Of a stretch of DNA of 64,000 nucleotides, positions 43,193 through 51,918 are shown one piece after another. The translations under genes were made by a program, and so were the position numbers. Where the stretch lies: positions 1 through 64,000 of the forward strand of contig NZ_JPFV01000010.1 in assembly GCF_000722685.1 (NCBI RefSeq), given 5' to 3'. The DNA comes from Streptococcus mitis (GTDB lineage: Bacteria; Bacillota; Bacilli; Lactobacillales; Streptococcaceae). Position 1 is the first letter of the stretch. Each line of letters opens with the position of its first letter. The notes below the pieces were generated by a model, which was not told the origin of the DNA, did no database searches, and saw only the letters and a list, made by a program, of their open reading frames with translations.

Positions 43193-43849
43193 TTACAAAA
43201 TTTTAGCAGAAGTACGACTAATCTCTTCTACTTGAATATTTTCAGCTTCAAATTTTTGCTTTAAGGCTGTCAAATCAACTGATCCATCGATTTGAACTTC
43301 GATAATCACCTTACCATCCTTGCGTGGAATATTTACGGTATGGGAGATATTCAAATTTTCTTCTACAATCAAAGAAACAATCTTTCCGAGAACACCAACT
43401 TCATCTTCTGTAACAAAGCGCACTCGAATTCCTTCTTCACCATAACCAGCAATTTCAAGAAAGGCTTGGAAAACATCACGGTCAGTAATAACTCCGTATA
43501 CTTGATGGTTATCTACTACAGGAAGAATACCAATCTTGTTTTTCAGCATCAGATAAGTTGCATCTTCTAGACTAGCATAACCTGAAACAGTGACAACATC
43601 ACGAATCATGACATCTTTTACTTTGGTCTTATTCAGAAGATAGTTCATCTCATAGATAGAAAGACTTGTGGCTTTTGATGGACTAGCTTGAGCAATGGTT
43701 CCCTCAGTTACCAAACCAACCAATTGATCATTTTCGATAACAGGCAAGCGGTGCAACCCTTGCTCTCTCATCAAATCTGCTGCATGAGATACTGTTGTAT
43801 CTGGACTAATATACACTACCTTGCGGGTCATAAAATCTTTAACTGCCAT
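43193..43849 (-). CDS. Tandem CBS-domain protein with C-terminal ACT domain (AcuB-like)
   Basis: The 218-residue cytoplasmic protein has two CBS motifs (MTRKVVYISPDTTVSHAAD near the N terminus and MIRDVVTVSGYASLEDA near 80) that commonly bind adenine nucleotides. An ACT-like domain follows from about 140 (VRFVTEDEVGVLGKIVSLI). It may sense nucleotides or amino acids, but no target is evident. It is monocistronic with a good promoter and terminator. Confidence 0.85.
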   Translation of the reverse strand: MAVKDFMTRKVVYISPDTTVSHAADLMREQGLHRLPVIENDQLVGLVTEGTIAQASPSKATSLSIYEMNYLLNKTKVKDVMIRDVVTVSGYASLEDATYLMLKNKIGILPVVDNHQVYGVITDRDVFQAFLEIAGYGEEGIRVRFVTEDEVGVLGKIVSLIVEENLNISHTVNIPRKDGKVIIEVQIDGSVDLTALKQKFEAENIQVEEISRTSAKIL

Positions 43850-43878
43850 GAGACTTCTCCTTTTCTATTCTTATCCCT

Positions 43879-43907
43879 ATTATACAATCTTTTTGTAAAT
43901 CTATCAA
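43879..43907 (-). promoter_or_regulatory. Promoter of the CBS-ACT gene
   Basis: TTGATA (43902-43907), a 17-base spacer and TATAAT (43879-43884) on the minus strand. Confidence 0.75.
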
Positions 43908-43959
43908 ACGCTTACATTTCTTTTTCAAAATTCAGAAAAGTATGAATAAGCTAGCAAAA

Positions 43960-44012
43960 AGAGCTCTAAAATCGAGCTCTATGAATGAAGGTAAGATACC
44001 TTTCATTCGATT
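43960..44012. other. Two hairpins in the gap after livF
   Basis: GAGCTC repeats around TAAAATC, followed by TTTTTGC when read on the minus strand, form one terminator-like hairpin. GAATGAAGGTA / TACCTTTCATTC followed by GATTTTTT on the plus strand forms another. A third imperfect hairpin lies at about 44043-44075. No ORF is present; a small RNA is possible but unproven. Confidence 0.45.
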
Positions 44013-44079
44013 TTTTAATTATTAGAAATTAAGCTTTTAATGTAGATGCAGATTTGTTTGCAATCTCAATCTACCGACT

Positions 44080-44102
44080 AAAAAGGTCCCCCGGACCTTT
44101 TT
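44080..44102 (-). terminator. Terminator of livF, overlapping the stop codon
   Basis: AAAAAGGTCC and GGACCTTTTT arms with a tight C/G loop; the first arm includes the livF stop codon. Confidence 0.85.
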
Positions 44103-44811
44103 AGCCACCTAGATATGCTTTTCTGACTTCTTCTGATGAGGCGAGTTCTTTTCCTGTTCCGGATAGGACGATTTTTCCTGTTTCCAGTACATAGCCTCGG
44201 TCAGAGATTGCGAGTGCTTTATTGGCATTTTGTTCAATCAAGAGGACGGTTGTTCCTTGTTTCTGGATATCTTGAATGATATCAAAAATTTCTTGGATAA
44301 AGATTGGGGCAAGTCCCATTGATGGCTCATCTAAAAGAAGAAGTTTAGGTGTTGACATAAGGGCGCGTCCCATGGCAAGCATTTGTTGTTCCCCTCCTGA
44401 AAGAGTGGCTGCATCTTGGTTCTTCCGTTCTTCAAGACGAGGAAAGCGTGAGAAAACCTTCTTCAAGTTAGCTTGATTTTCATCACGATTTTTCTTTAAG
44501 AAAGCTCCCATTTCAAGATTTTCCATAACAGTCAAGCCAGGGAAGACGTGGCGTCCTTCTGGTACTTGTGAAAGACCACCTGCCACGATTTTCTGAGCTG
44601 GCATTTTTTGAATTTCTTGACCTAAAAATTCAATTTTTCCTGAACTCGGTCTAACCAAACCAGACAAGGTACGGAGAATAGTTGTCTTACCAGCACCATT
44701 GGCACCGATAAGGGAAACAACTTCTCCTTCATTAACTTCAAAGCTTACATCACGGACTGCTTGGATCATACCGTAATGTACAGAAAGATTTTCAACTTTT
44801 AACATAGACAT
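44101..44811 (-). CDS. livF: Branched-chain amino acid ABC transporter ATPase LivF
   Basis: The 236-residue ATPase pairs with LivG to power uptake. It has Walker A GANGAGKTT, signature LSGGEQQM, Walker B LLLLDEPSMGLAP and the H-loop region LLIEQNANKAL, typical of LivF. It starts within the TAATG that ends livG, with GGAGGT eight bases before the ATG, and is last in the operon. Confidence 0.95.
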   Translation of the reverse strand: MSMLKVENLSVHYGMIQAVRDVSFEVNEGEVVSLIGANGAGKTTILRTLSGLVRPSSGKIEFLGQEIQKMPAQKIVAGGLSQVPEGRHVFPGLTVMENLEMGAFLKKNRDENQANLKKVFSRFPRLEERKNQDAATLSGGEQQMLAMGRALMSTPKLLLLDEPSMGLAPIFIQEIFDIIQDIQKQGTTVLLIEQNANKALAISDRGYVLETGKIVLSGTGKELASSEEVRKAYLGG

Positions 44812-45575
44812 TAGGCTTCACCTCCTAGATAAGCTTCGATAACGCGTTTATTGGTCTTAATTTCGTCTGGAGTTCCTTGAGCAATCAAACGACCATATTC
44901 AAGTACGTAGATGCGTTCTGTTACTTCCATGACCAGATTCATATCGTGTTCAATCAACATGATTGTAATTTTAAATTCATCTTTGATACGACGAATTAAC
45001 TCAGTCAATTCCGCTGTTTCCTGTGGGTTCATACCTGCTGCTGGTTCATCTAAAAAGAGAATTTTAGGCTCCGTAGCAAGGGCACGAACAATTTCCAAAC
45101 GACGTTGTTGTCCGTAGGCGAGGTTTTTAGCAAGAGTCTCTGCATCACCATCTAAATCAAAAATTTTCAGTAATTCCAAAGCTTTAGCCTTTAATTCCTT
45201 TTCACTATTGTAAAAAGCTGGTAAGCGTAAGAAACTAGCAAAAACATGTTGTTTGTGATGGTTGCCAAAAGCAATCAAAACATTGTCCAAAACTGTTAAA
45301 TCTTTAAAGAGACGGATATTTTGGAAAGTACGTCCAAGTCCTAAGGAGGCAATCTTATAAGGTGACTTCCCATTTAAAAGGTGACCATCAAGGGTAACTG
45401 TTCCCTCACTTGGTTCATAAACACCGGTCAAGAGGTTGAAAAGAGTGGTTTTACCAGCTCCGTTTGGACCAATTAGTCCAACCAATTCCCCTTCGTTCAA
45501 TTCAAGAGTCACATCTCCAACAGCTGTTAGACCGCCAAAATGTTTGGTTAACTGTTTTACTTCAAGTAATGCCAT
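44811..45575 (-). CDS. livG: Branched-chain amino acid ABC transporter ATPase LivG
   Basis: The 254-residue ATPase has Walker A GPNGAGKTT, the LivG-type insert FASFLRLPAFYNSEKEL, the variant signature LAYGQQRRLEI and Walker B ILFLDEPAAGMNP, ending in the family tail RVIEAYLGGEA. It overlaps livM and livF by one base at each end, so the three are coupled. Confidence 0.96.
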   Translation of the reverse strand: MALLEVKQLTKHFGGLTAVGDVTLELNEGELVGLIGPNGAGKTTLFNLLTGVYEPSEGTVTLDGHLLNGKSPYKIASLGLGRTFQNIRLFKDLTVLDNVLIAFGNHHKQHVFASFLRLPAFYNSEKELKAKALELLKIFDLDGDAETLAKNLAYGQQRRLEIVRALATEPKILFLDEPAAGMNPQETAELTELIRRIKDEFKITIMLIEHDMNLVMEVTERIYVLEYGRLIAQGTPDEIKTNKRVIEAYLGGEA

Positions 45576-46531
45576 TAGTTTTGTTCCTCCTTCTTAGATT
45601 TTTTAAAGAAACGTGATAGACTCAATTCCCATGTTCCAAGGAGTCCACCTGGTCTGAAAATCATTACCAATACCAAGGCCAAAGCGTAGATAATCATACG
45701 AACGCTAGCAACATCTTGGAGAAGCATATTCAAAATTCCAAGAACAATAGCTGAAACGATGGCACCTGTAATGGAACCAAGTCCACCAAATACAACAATG
45801 ATCAAAACGTTGATTGAGTTAATGAAAGTGTAATCTTTCGGTACAACTGAACCGATAAATCCTGCCTGAAGTGACCCTGCAATACTTGCAGTAATAGCAC
45901 CAAAGACAAAGGCGATGATTTTAATTTTAGTCGTATTAACCCCAACTGACTCAGCAGCAATCTCGTCCTCACGAACAGATAGGGTTGAACGACCAATCGG
46001 GCTACGCAAGAAGTTCAAGGTTGCAATGGTTGTAATCACGACAAAGAAGTATACCATTTGCCAATTTGTAAAGTTAGGAATTCCCAAGATACCTGCCGCA
46101 CCATTTGTAATGCTTCCACCATTGATGATAAAGATACGGATAATTTCAGAAACACCTAGAGTCGCTACCGCAAGATAGTCCCCCTTCAAGCGCAAGGTTG
46201 GAATTCCGACAAGTAAGGCAACTGCTCCTGAAATCAAAGCACCTACAAGCATAGCTCCAAAAAAGGCACCATAGGTTGGTGATTTAGAACCAATAATAGC
46301 AGCGGCATAGGCACCAATCGCCATGAAACCAGCATGTCCAAGTGAAAATTGTCCTGAAAAACCAACGATTAAGTTAAGGCCAACAGCCAAAATAATATTA
46401 ATTCCAATTTGTTGTAAAATCTGTACATAGAATAGATTGAGTACTCCGACTGAGACCAGTACACTAATCAAGCCATAGCCAGCTAACAAAAGGAGTAACC
46501 ATAGAATATTAACTTTTAAATTTTCTTTCAT
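45575..46531 (-). CDS. livM: Branched-chain amino acid permease LivM
   Basis: The 318-residue permease has about nine or ten membrane helices. Family features are GFSGQFSLGHAGFMAIGAYAA (about residues 57-77) and the cytoplasmic loop SPIGRSTLSVREDEIAAESVG that contacts the ATPases. It ends with a Lys/Glu-rich tail and is three bases from livH. Confidence 0.94.
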   Translation of the reverse strand: MKENLKVNILWLLLLLAGYGLISVLVSVGVLNLFYVQILQQIGINIILAVGLNLIVGFSGQFSLGHAGFMAIGAYAAAIIGSKSPTYGAFFGAMLVGALISGAVALLVGIPTLRLKGDYLAVATLGVSEIIRIFIINGGSITNGAAGILGIPNFTNWQMVYFFVVITTIATLNFLRSPIGRSTLSVREDEIAAESVGVNTTKIKIIAFVFGAITASIAGSLQAGFIGSVVPKDYTFINSINVLIIVVFGGLGSITGAIVSAIVLGILNMLLQDVASVRMIIYALALVLVMIFRPGGLLGTWELSLSRFFKKSKKEEQN

Positions 46532-46534
46532 CGT

Positions 46535-47413
46535 TTACACCTTCTCTTTCACATTTTTACCAAGGATACCAGCTGGGCGGACAATCAAGATCAACAACAA
46601 GATTCCATAAACAATGGCATCACGGAAGTCTGACATTCCAAAGGCTGTCGCAAAAGTTTCCAATAGACCAATCACAAAACCACCAAGAGCCGCACCAGGA
46701 ATAATTCCAATACCACCAAGTACTGCGGCAACGAATGACTTAAGACCTGGAGTAACCCCCATCAAAGGCTCAAGAGAGTTATAATAAAGAGCAATCAGAA
46801 CACCAGCCGCACCCGCAAGAGCAGAACCCAAAGCAAAGGTAAAGCTGATAGTACGGTTTACATTGATCCCCATCAATTGCGCCGCATCGCTATCTACAGA
46901 TACTGCACGCATGGCTTTCCCCATCTTTGTCTTTTGAACAATAACTTGTAACAAAATCATCAAAATCAAGGAAATAGCCAAAATCATTAACTGCACGTTT
47001 GTTAGGCTAACTGGTCCCAAATCATAGCGAACTGTTTGAATCGCTTGAGGGAAGGCACGGGTATTGGCACCAACCAGATAGACCATTCCATACTCAAGTA
47101 GGAAGGAAACCCCAATAGCTGTGATCAAAACAGCAATACGAGTAGAGTGGCGTAAAGGTCGGTAAGCAAGGAACTCAATCACAACACCAAGAATGGCTGT
47201 CGCTATCATCGCTACAATAAGCGCTACAAAGAAATTCATTTGAAAAGAATTAATCAAGAAATAACCGATAAAGGCTCCCATCATATAAATATCACCGTGG
47301 GCAAAGTTGATGAGCTTGATAATTCCGTAAACCATGGTATATCCTAGGGCTAACAGCGCGTAAACACTACCTAGAATCAAACCATTTACTAGTTGTTGGA
47401 GCATAAAATTCAC
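46535..47413 (-). CDS. livH: Branched-chain amino acid permease LivH
   Basis: The 292-residue permease has eight or so helices with the family start LVNGLILGSVYALLALGYTM and NFAHGDIYMMGAF, plus the ATPase-contact loop KAMRAVSVDSDAAQLMGI. It lies downstream of livJ but separated by 259 bases that hold a hairpin and a BOX element, which should reduce its expression relative to the binding protein. Confidence 0.94.
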   Translation of the reverse strand: MNFMLQQLVNGLILGSVYALLALGYTMVYGIIKLINFAHGDIYMMGAFIGYFLINSFQMNFFVALIVAMIATAILGVVIEFLAYRPLRHSTRIAVLITAIGVSFLLEYGMVYLVGANTRAFPQAIQTVRYDLGPVSLTNVQLMILAISLILMILLQVIVQKTKMGKAMRAVSVDSDAAQLMGINVNRTISFTFALGSALAGAAGVLIALYYNSLEPLMGVTPGLKSFVAAVLGGIGIIPGAALGGFVIGLLETFATAFGMSDFRDAIVYGILLLILIVRPAGILGKNVKEKV

Positions 47414-47464
47414 TCTTTCTATTTATAATTTTGAGGGTTTTCCCCTCACTTTTTGATAGGTTCT

Positions 47465-47616
47465 TATACTCAATGAAAATCAAAGAGCAAACTAGAAAAC
47501 TAGCCGCAGGTTGCTCAAAGCACTGCTTTGAGGTTGTAGATAAGACTGACGAAGTCAGTCACGTATATAATCCAAGGCGACGTTGACGCGGTTTGAAGAG
47601 ATTTTCGAAGAGTATT
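47465..47616 (-). repeat. BOX element, full-size copy
   Basis: It runs from TATACTCAATGAAAATC to GATTTTCGAAGAGTATT and includes ACTGACGAAGTCAGT and AAGGCGACGTTGACG. It lies inside the liv operon between livJ and livH. Confidence 0.88.
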
Positions 47617-47628
47617 AAACATCGAAAC

Positions 47629-47655
47629 AGGGAGTGAGTCCGAGGCTCATTCCCT
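47629..47655 (-). terminator. Hairpin after livJ (partial terminator)
   Basis: AGGGAATGAG and CTCACTCCCT arms around CCTCGGA on the minus strand; the following T content is modest, fitting attenuation of livH-M-G-F. Confidence 0.6.
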
Positions 47656-47672
47656 ATTTCAACATTTTTCTA

Positions 47673-48833
47673 TTATGGTTTTACAACTTCTGCTGCTTCA
47701 ACCTTACCATTGTTCATGGTCATCATGTAAGCAGTTTTAACTGTGTTGTGGTCTGCATCGAAACTTGTTTGACCAGTTACACCTTCAAAGTCTTTTGTTT
47801 TAGCAAGGTTGTCCTTAATCTCACCTGAGTTTTTAGCACCTTTTGCTGCGTTTGCTACAAGGTGAACTGAATCATAAGCCAAGGCTGCAAATGTTGAAGG
47901 CTCTTCATTGTACTTAGCACGGTAAGCGTCAAGGAAGGCTTTTGCTTTAGCTGAAACTTCTACAGTAGTTGAGAAGCCTGAGATAAAGTAGATGTTTGAT
48001 GCTTTTTCAGGAGTTGCTTGTTGTACAAACTCTTCACCGTTGAATCCATCACCACCAACGATTGGCTTGTCAATTCCCATACCACGCGCTTGGTTTACAA
48101 TTTTACCAGCTTCAGTGTAGTAACCAGGAACAACAATGGCATCAAAGTCTTTCCCTTTCATTTTTGTAAGGGCTGCTTGGAAGTCTGTATCACCTGCTAC
48201 GAAAGTTTCATCTGCAACGATTTCACCTTTGTAAGCTTCACGGAAGGCTTTGGCAATCCCTTTAGCATAGTCGCTGGCGTTGTCAGTGTATAGAACAACT
48301 TTCTTAGCGTTTAATTTATCAGAAACATAGTTTGAGATAATTTTTCCTTGGAAACTATCTTGGAAAGTTCCGATAAAGAGGTAATCTTGACCTTTAGTCA
48401 ATCCATCTTGAGTCGCACTTGGCGAAATCAATGGAACACCTGCTTTTGTAGCGTTAGCTACCGCAGCTGCAGTTGCACCAGATGTCGCAGGACCTACGAT
48501 TGCTGATACTTTAGATTGGGTTACAAGGTTAGTTGTTACTGAAGCAGCTTCTGCTGTTTCAGACTTGTTATCTTTATCGACTACTTCGATTTGTTTTCCG
48601 TCGATACCACCTGCTGCATTGATTTCATCAACAGCAAGTTGAGCACCTTTTTGTTCAGATGTCCCGTAGGCTGCTACGGCACCAGTTTCTTCAAAGTTAA
48701 ATCCGATTTTGATTGTCTTTTCCTCTACTGAGTTACCAGCAGTGTTGACTGCTCCAGACTTCACTTCTCCACAGGCTGCAAGAAGTGCTACACTTGCAAG
48801 CGCCACAAACGATAGGGCAAATTTTTTCTTCAT
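47673..48833 (-). CDS. livJ: Branched-chain amino acid-binding lipoprotein LivJ
   Basis: The 386-residue lipoprotein binds Leu/Ile/Val outside the membrane and hands them to LivHM. The signal peptide ends in the lipobox LAAC (Cys 21), after FALSFVALASVALLAAC. The periplasmic-binding fold shows in IKIGFNFEETGAVAAYG and IVGPATSGATAAAVANA. It is first in the operon, with its own consensus-like promoter. Confidence 0.95.
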   Translation of the reverse strand: MKKKFALSFVALASVALLAACGEVKSGAVNTAGNSVEEKTIKIGFNFEETGAVAAYGTSEQKGAQLAVDEINAAGGIDGKQIEVVDKDNKSETAEAASVTTNLVTQSKVSAIVGPATSGATAAAVANATKAGVPLISPSATQDGLTKGQDYLFIGTFQDSFQGKIISNYVSDKLNAKKVVLYTDNASDYAKGIAKAFREAYKGEIVADETFVAGDTDFQAALTKMKGKDFDAIVVPGYYTEAGKIVNQARGMGIDKPIVGGDGFNGEEFVQQATPEKASNIYFISGFSTTVEVSAKAKAFLDAYRAKYNEEPSTFAALAYDSVHLVANAAKGAKNSGEIKDNLAKTKDFEGVTGQTSFDADHNTVKTAYMMTMNNGKVEAAEVVKP

Positions 48834-48873
48834 CTTTTTGTCTCCTTATTTCTTAAATAAATAGCATGTTAAG

Positions 48874-48902
48874 AATATACCGAATTATCAGAAAATTGTC
48901 AA
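48874..48902 (-). promoter_or_regulatory. Promoter of the liv operon
   Basis: TTGACA (48897-48902), a 17-base spacer and TATATT (48874-48879) on the minus strand. The -35 overlaps the stop of the upstream ylbG-like gene. Confidence 0.82.
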
Positions 48903-49186
48903 CACTTTTCTTGAACTTTTTCGATGATAACGTTTTCCTCTCGATAAAGATTGCCCACAAAGGGTGTTTCCAGCTCTTGAATATGACAAACTCTGACTTT
49001 TTTTATAAACTTTTCCTTGCTCAAGCGCCCGACCAATTGCTCCACTTCTTGAGTTGGAACATAGAGTTGTAAATAACGATGTTTCTTGGAATGATAGGTA
49101 ATATCTCCATAATCCTGCAGTTTTTTTGCATCACGATTATAGTAAAGATAGATAATCAAGCCAGAACGATTGACTTTTTCAAACAT
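48899..49186 (-). CDS. UPF0298 (YlbG/DUF2129) protein
   Basis: The 95-residue cytoplasmic protein matches the YlbG family of unknown function ([26 protein letters not shown] near the N terminus in outline; [18 protein letters not shown] later). It lies between clpP and livJ. Its -10 box is attached to the clpP terminator. No catalytic motif is seen. Confidence 0.85.
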   Translation of the reverse strand: MFEKVNRSGLIIYLYYNRDAKKLQDYGDITYHSKKHRYLQLYVPTQEVEQLVGRLSKEKFIKKVRVCHIQELETPFVGNLYREENVIIEKVQEKC

Positions 49187-49217
49187 GATAAATCCTCTTT
49201 CTAAGAAATTTCTCCTT

Positions 49218-49223
49218 ATTATA
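49218..49223 (-). promoter_or_regulatory. Extended -10 of the ylbG-like gene, abutting the clpP terminator
   Basis: TGGTATAAT on the minus strand directly follows the T-tract of the clpP terminator. Confidence 0.55.
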
Positions 49224-49225
49224 CC

Positions 49226-49252
49226 AAAAAAAGCAAACCCAGTCGAGTTTGC
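49226..49252 (-). terminator. Terminator after clpP
   Basis: GCAAAC and GTTTGC arms with an eight-base loop, then seven T on the minus strand. Confidence 0.85.
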
Positions 49253-49264
49253 CTTCTTTAATCA

Positions 49265-49855
49265 TTAGTTCAATGAATTGTTGGCCATGATTTCATCAAT
49301 GAAGCCATATTCAAGTGTTTCTTGGGCACTCATCCAGTTATCACGTTCTGCATCTGCATGGACTTTTTCAATTGACTGACCTGAATTTTCAGCCAAGATT
49401 TTTTCCAAGGTATTACGAGTTTTAAGCAAGTGTTCTGCAGCAATCGCCATATCGGTTTGTTGGGTACCACCACCTGTACCACCCATTGGTTGGTGAATCA
49501 TATATTCAGCATTTGGAAGCATGAAACGTTTGCCTTTTGCCCCACTTGATGCGATAACTGTCCCCATAGATGCAGCCATTCCCATAACGATGGTTTGGAC
49601 ATCTGCCTTGATAAAGTTCATGGTATCAACGATTGCCAAACCAGCTGAAACGGAACCACCAGGTGTATTGACATAAAGGTAAATATCTTTTGTACTATCT
49701 TGGGCATCCAAGAAAAGCAACTGGGCAATAACAGAATTAGCCATATTATCTTCAACTGGACCTGTCAGCATAATGATGCGATCTTTGAGAAGACGTGAGT
49801 AAATATCGTATGAACGTTCTCCACGGCTTGTTTGTTCAATAACTACAGGAATCAT
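49265..49855 (-). CDS. clpP: ATP-dependent Clp protease proteolytic subunit
   Basis: ClpP forms the two-ring serine protease chamber used with ClpC, ClpE and ClpX. In this 196-residue protein the catalytic triad is S96 (MGMAASMG), H121 (MIHQPMGG) and D172 (ERDNWMS). The N terminus [19 protein letters not shown] is conserved. It has a CtsR operator over its promoter, indicating heat-shock control. MecA, encoded at 16.7 kb, works with the same machinery. Confidence 0.98.
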   Translation of the reverse strand: MIPVVIEQTSRGERSYDIYSRLLKDRIIMLTGPVEDNMANSVIAQLLFLDAQDSTKDIYLYVNTPGGSVSAGLAIVDTMNFIKADVQTIVMGMAASMGTVIASSGAKGKRFMLPNAEYMIHQPMGGTGGGTQQTDMAIAAEHLLKTRNTLEKILAENSGQSIEKVHADAERDNWMSAQETLEYGFIDEIMANNSLN

Positions 49856-49909
49856 TCATTTCTCCTTTTGAGTTTTATTTTTGTTTGTCAGATGACTGAA
49901 GATAAGACT

Positions 49910-49939
49910 ATTATAATATCTTGGTCAAAAAAGGTCAAA
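49910..49939 (-). promoter_or_regulatory. clpP promoter with CtsR operator
   Basis: TTGACC, a 17-base spacer and TATAAT (-10 at 49910-49915) on the minus strand. The plus strand carries the direct repeat GGTCAAA-AAA-GGTCAAA at 49923-49939, the CtsR box consensus, over the -35. Confidence 0.88.
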
Positions 49940-50030
49940 TTTTTGCTCTGTTTTCATTAGACAGAAACAAAAATTCAACCTCCTTTCGTGACTGGAATTC
50001 TTTTCCAAGTCAATCTTCTTCTTTTCGATG

Positions 50031-50660
50031 TTATTTCGTACCGAACAAGCGGTCTCCAGCATCTCCAAGACCTGGAACGATATAACCGTGTTCGTTCAAA
50101 CGTTCATCCAAGGCTGCTGTAAAGATTTCTACATCTGGATGAGCTTCTTGAAGAGCTTTTACACCTTCTGGTGCTGATACAAGGCAGACAAATTTGATAT
50201 TTGATGCGCCACGTTTTTTAAGAGAATCAACAGCCAAGATTGCTGAGCCACCTGTTGCCAACATTGGGTCTACTACAAAAATTTGACGTTGGTCAATATC
50301 TTCAGGCAATTTCACCAAATACTCAACTGGTTGAAGCGTTTCTTCATCACGGTACATACCGATGTGACCAACCTTAGCAGCTGGAACCAAGCTCAAGAGC
50401 CCATCGACCATCCCGATACCTGCACGCAAGATTGGAACGATGGCCAATTTCTTACCTGCCAATTGTTTTTGAACTGTTTTTGTGATTGGTGTTTCGATTT
50501 CCACATCTTCTAGTGGAAGATCACGAAGTACTTCATACCCCATCAACATTGCAATCTCATCTACTAGCTCACGAAAAGCTTTTGTAGAAGTATCTGTACG
50601 ACGCAAGATTGACAATTTGTGTTGAATCAGTGGGTGATTAATAACTTCAATTTTTCCCAT
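50031..50660 (-). CDS. upp: Uracil phosphoribosyltransferase
   Basis: It salvages uracil to UMP with PRPP. The 209-residue protein starts [21 protein letters not shown], binds PRPP through [12 protein letters not shown] (about 127-138) and ends [14 protein letters not shown] 50660 with AGGA upstream replaces a start seven codons earlier. An extended -10 (TGGTATAAT) lies about 32 bases ahead. Confidence 0.97.
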   Translation of the reverse strand: MGKIEVINHPLIQHKLSILRRTDTSTKAFRELVDEIAMLMGYEVLRDLPLEDVEIETPITKTVQKQLAGKKLAIVPILRAGIGMVDGLLSLVPAAKVGHIGMYRDEETLQPVEYLVKLPEDIDQRQIFVVDPMLATGGSAILAVDSLKKRGASNIKFVCLVSAPEGVKALQEAHPDVEIFTAALDERLNEHGYIVPGLGDAGDRLFGTK

Positions 50661-50748
50661 TTTTGGAGTTCCTTCTTTCAATTTATTCTTCTTATTATAC
50701 CAAAAAACGGGGTAAAAATCTTTCTAAACCATTTATTTTTGATAATTT

Positions 50749-51216
50749 TTACATTAGATCTGCCTCTTTAAGAGCTGCCTGCACTGTCTCAAGTGGTAAA
50801 TGGGTCAATTCTGTCCCTTTTTCTTGATAAAGGTATTGGGCGTAGTCATCCATTCGGTACTGGTTAATATAAACCACGCGCTTGCAACCAACTTGAAGTA
50901 ACTGTTTAGTGCAGTTCAAACAAGGAAAATGGGTTACATAGGCTGTAAAGCCTTTGGGAACACCACGTTCTGCACCTTGTAGAATGGCATTAACCTCAGC
51001 GTGAAGGGTACGAACACAGTGGCCTTCAATGACCAGACATTCGTGATCAATACAATGCTCTGTACCTGACACCGAACCATTGTAACCAGTGGAAATAACC
51101 TTATTATCCTTTACCAGAATTGCGCCCACTTTGGCTCGTTTACAAGTGGAACGATTGGCAATTAATAAGGCTTGAGCTGCAAAATACTCATCCCAGGCTA
51201 GTCTTTTTTCAGTCAT
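50749..51216 (-). CDS. dCMP/cytidine deaminase family protein
   Basis: A zinc deaminase of the dCMP deaminase/ComEB type, probably converting dCMP to dUMP. The 155-residue protein has the active-site HAEVNAIL (about residue 73) and the zinc ligands PCLNCTKQLL, plus HECLVIEGHCVRT. It lies between a TetR gene and upp, suiting a pyrimidine role. Confidence 0.88.
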   Translation of the reverse strand: MTEKRLAWDEYFAAQALLIANRSTCKRAKVGAILVKDNKVISTGYNGSVSGTEHCIDHECLVIEGHCVRTLHAEVNAILQGAERGVPKGFTAYVTHFPCLNCTKQLLQVGCKRVVYINQYRMDDYAQYLYQEKGTELTHLPLETVQAALKEADLM

Positions 51217-51245
51217 CTCTTTTCTCCTTTTTCTCTATTTTTTTT

Positions 51246-51794
51246 TTAAAATGGTAAGCGTAAATCCGCAATCTTTTCAGCTGGTACCTTCATGCCATCC
51301 TTGATCCATTTTAGAAGGACCGAGACGATGGCTGAACTCCAGAAGGAATGAAGATAAGAGCTGACACCTTTTGATGTTCCATGGTATTTTTCTAGAAATT
51401 CCTGCATGGCTTGGACAAAAATTTTTTCCAAATGGTAATCTAAGGCCAATTGAATCACTCTGGCTTCTTTTCTGACCTCTCGGAAAAGGTGAACCCAGAC
51501 TAGATAAAGGTCTGTCTTTAAATCATAATGATGCAACTGTTCCATAATATTGTGAACAGTTCGTTTAAAGACGCTCTCTAAAATTTCCTCTTTGGAATCA
51601 TAATTGCGATAAAAGGCCGCACGCGAAACGCCTGCACGTTTGACCAATTCAGAAATACTAATCTTGGTCAAGTCCTTTTTTTCCAAGAGTTGTAAGAGGG
51701 CTGTTTCAATAGCTTCTCTAGTTAATAAATTGGATTCTTGATTTGATTTTCTGAGATTTTCAAGAGATTTTTCAGAGATTCTACGTTCAGACAT
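51246..51794 (-). CDS. TetR-family transcriptional regulator
   Basis: The 182-residue protein has an N-terminal helix-turn-helix (TKISISELVKRAGVSRAAFYRNYDSKEEIL, split over residues about 38-67) and a helical C-terminal sensing domain without recognisable ligand motif. It is divergent from the DegV gene, and a palindrome lies in the shared gap, making DegV a candidate target. Confidence 0.88.
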   Translation of the reverse strand: MSERRISEKSLENLRKSNQESNLLTREAIETALLQLLEKKDLTKISISELVKRAGVSRAAFYRNYDSKEEILESVFKRTVHNIMEQLHHYDLKTDLYLVWVHLFREVRKEARVIQLALDYHLEKIFVQAMQEFLEKYHGTSKGVSSYLHSFWSSAIVSVLLKWIKDGMKVPAEKIADLRLPF

Positions 51795-51856
51795 AACATT
51801 TTCTTTCTACTTGTCACAACAGACGGATGAGACTTTTGTTTCAAGGGTTTTCATGA

Positions 51857-51862
51857 TATAAT
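51857..51862 (+). promoter_or_regulatory. Extended -10 of the DegV gene
   Basis: TGATATAAT on the plus strand; no strong -35. Confidence 0.55.
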
Positions 51863-51880
51863 TGTAAAAAAAGACAGAAC

Positions 51881-51905
51881 CTTTGTCAATGTATAACTGG
51901 CAAAG
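51881..51905 (+). promoter_or_regulatory. Palindrome between TetR and DegV genes
   Basis: CTTTGTCA, nine bases, TGGCAAAG (seven of eight positions pair). It lies just downstream of the likely start site and could be an operator for the TetR protein or an RNA hairpin. Confidence 0.45.
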
Positions 51906-51918
51906 ATGGAGAATTTCT

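Noticed and set aside
44030..44080. tRNA-like fold in the gap after livF
   Set aside because: No T-loop consensus, acceptor stem or anticodon arm can be built.
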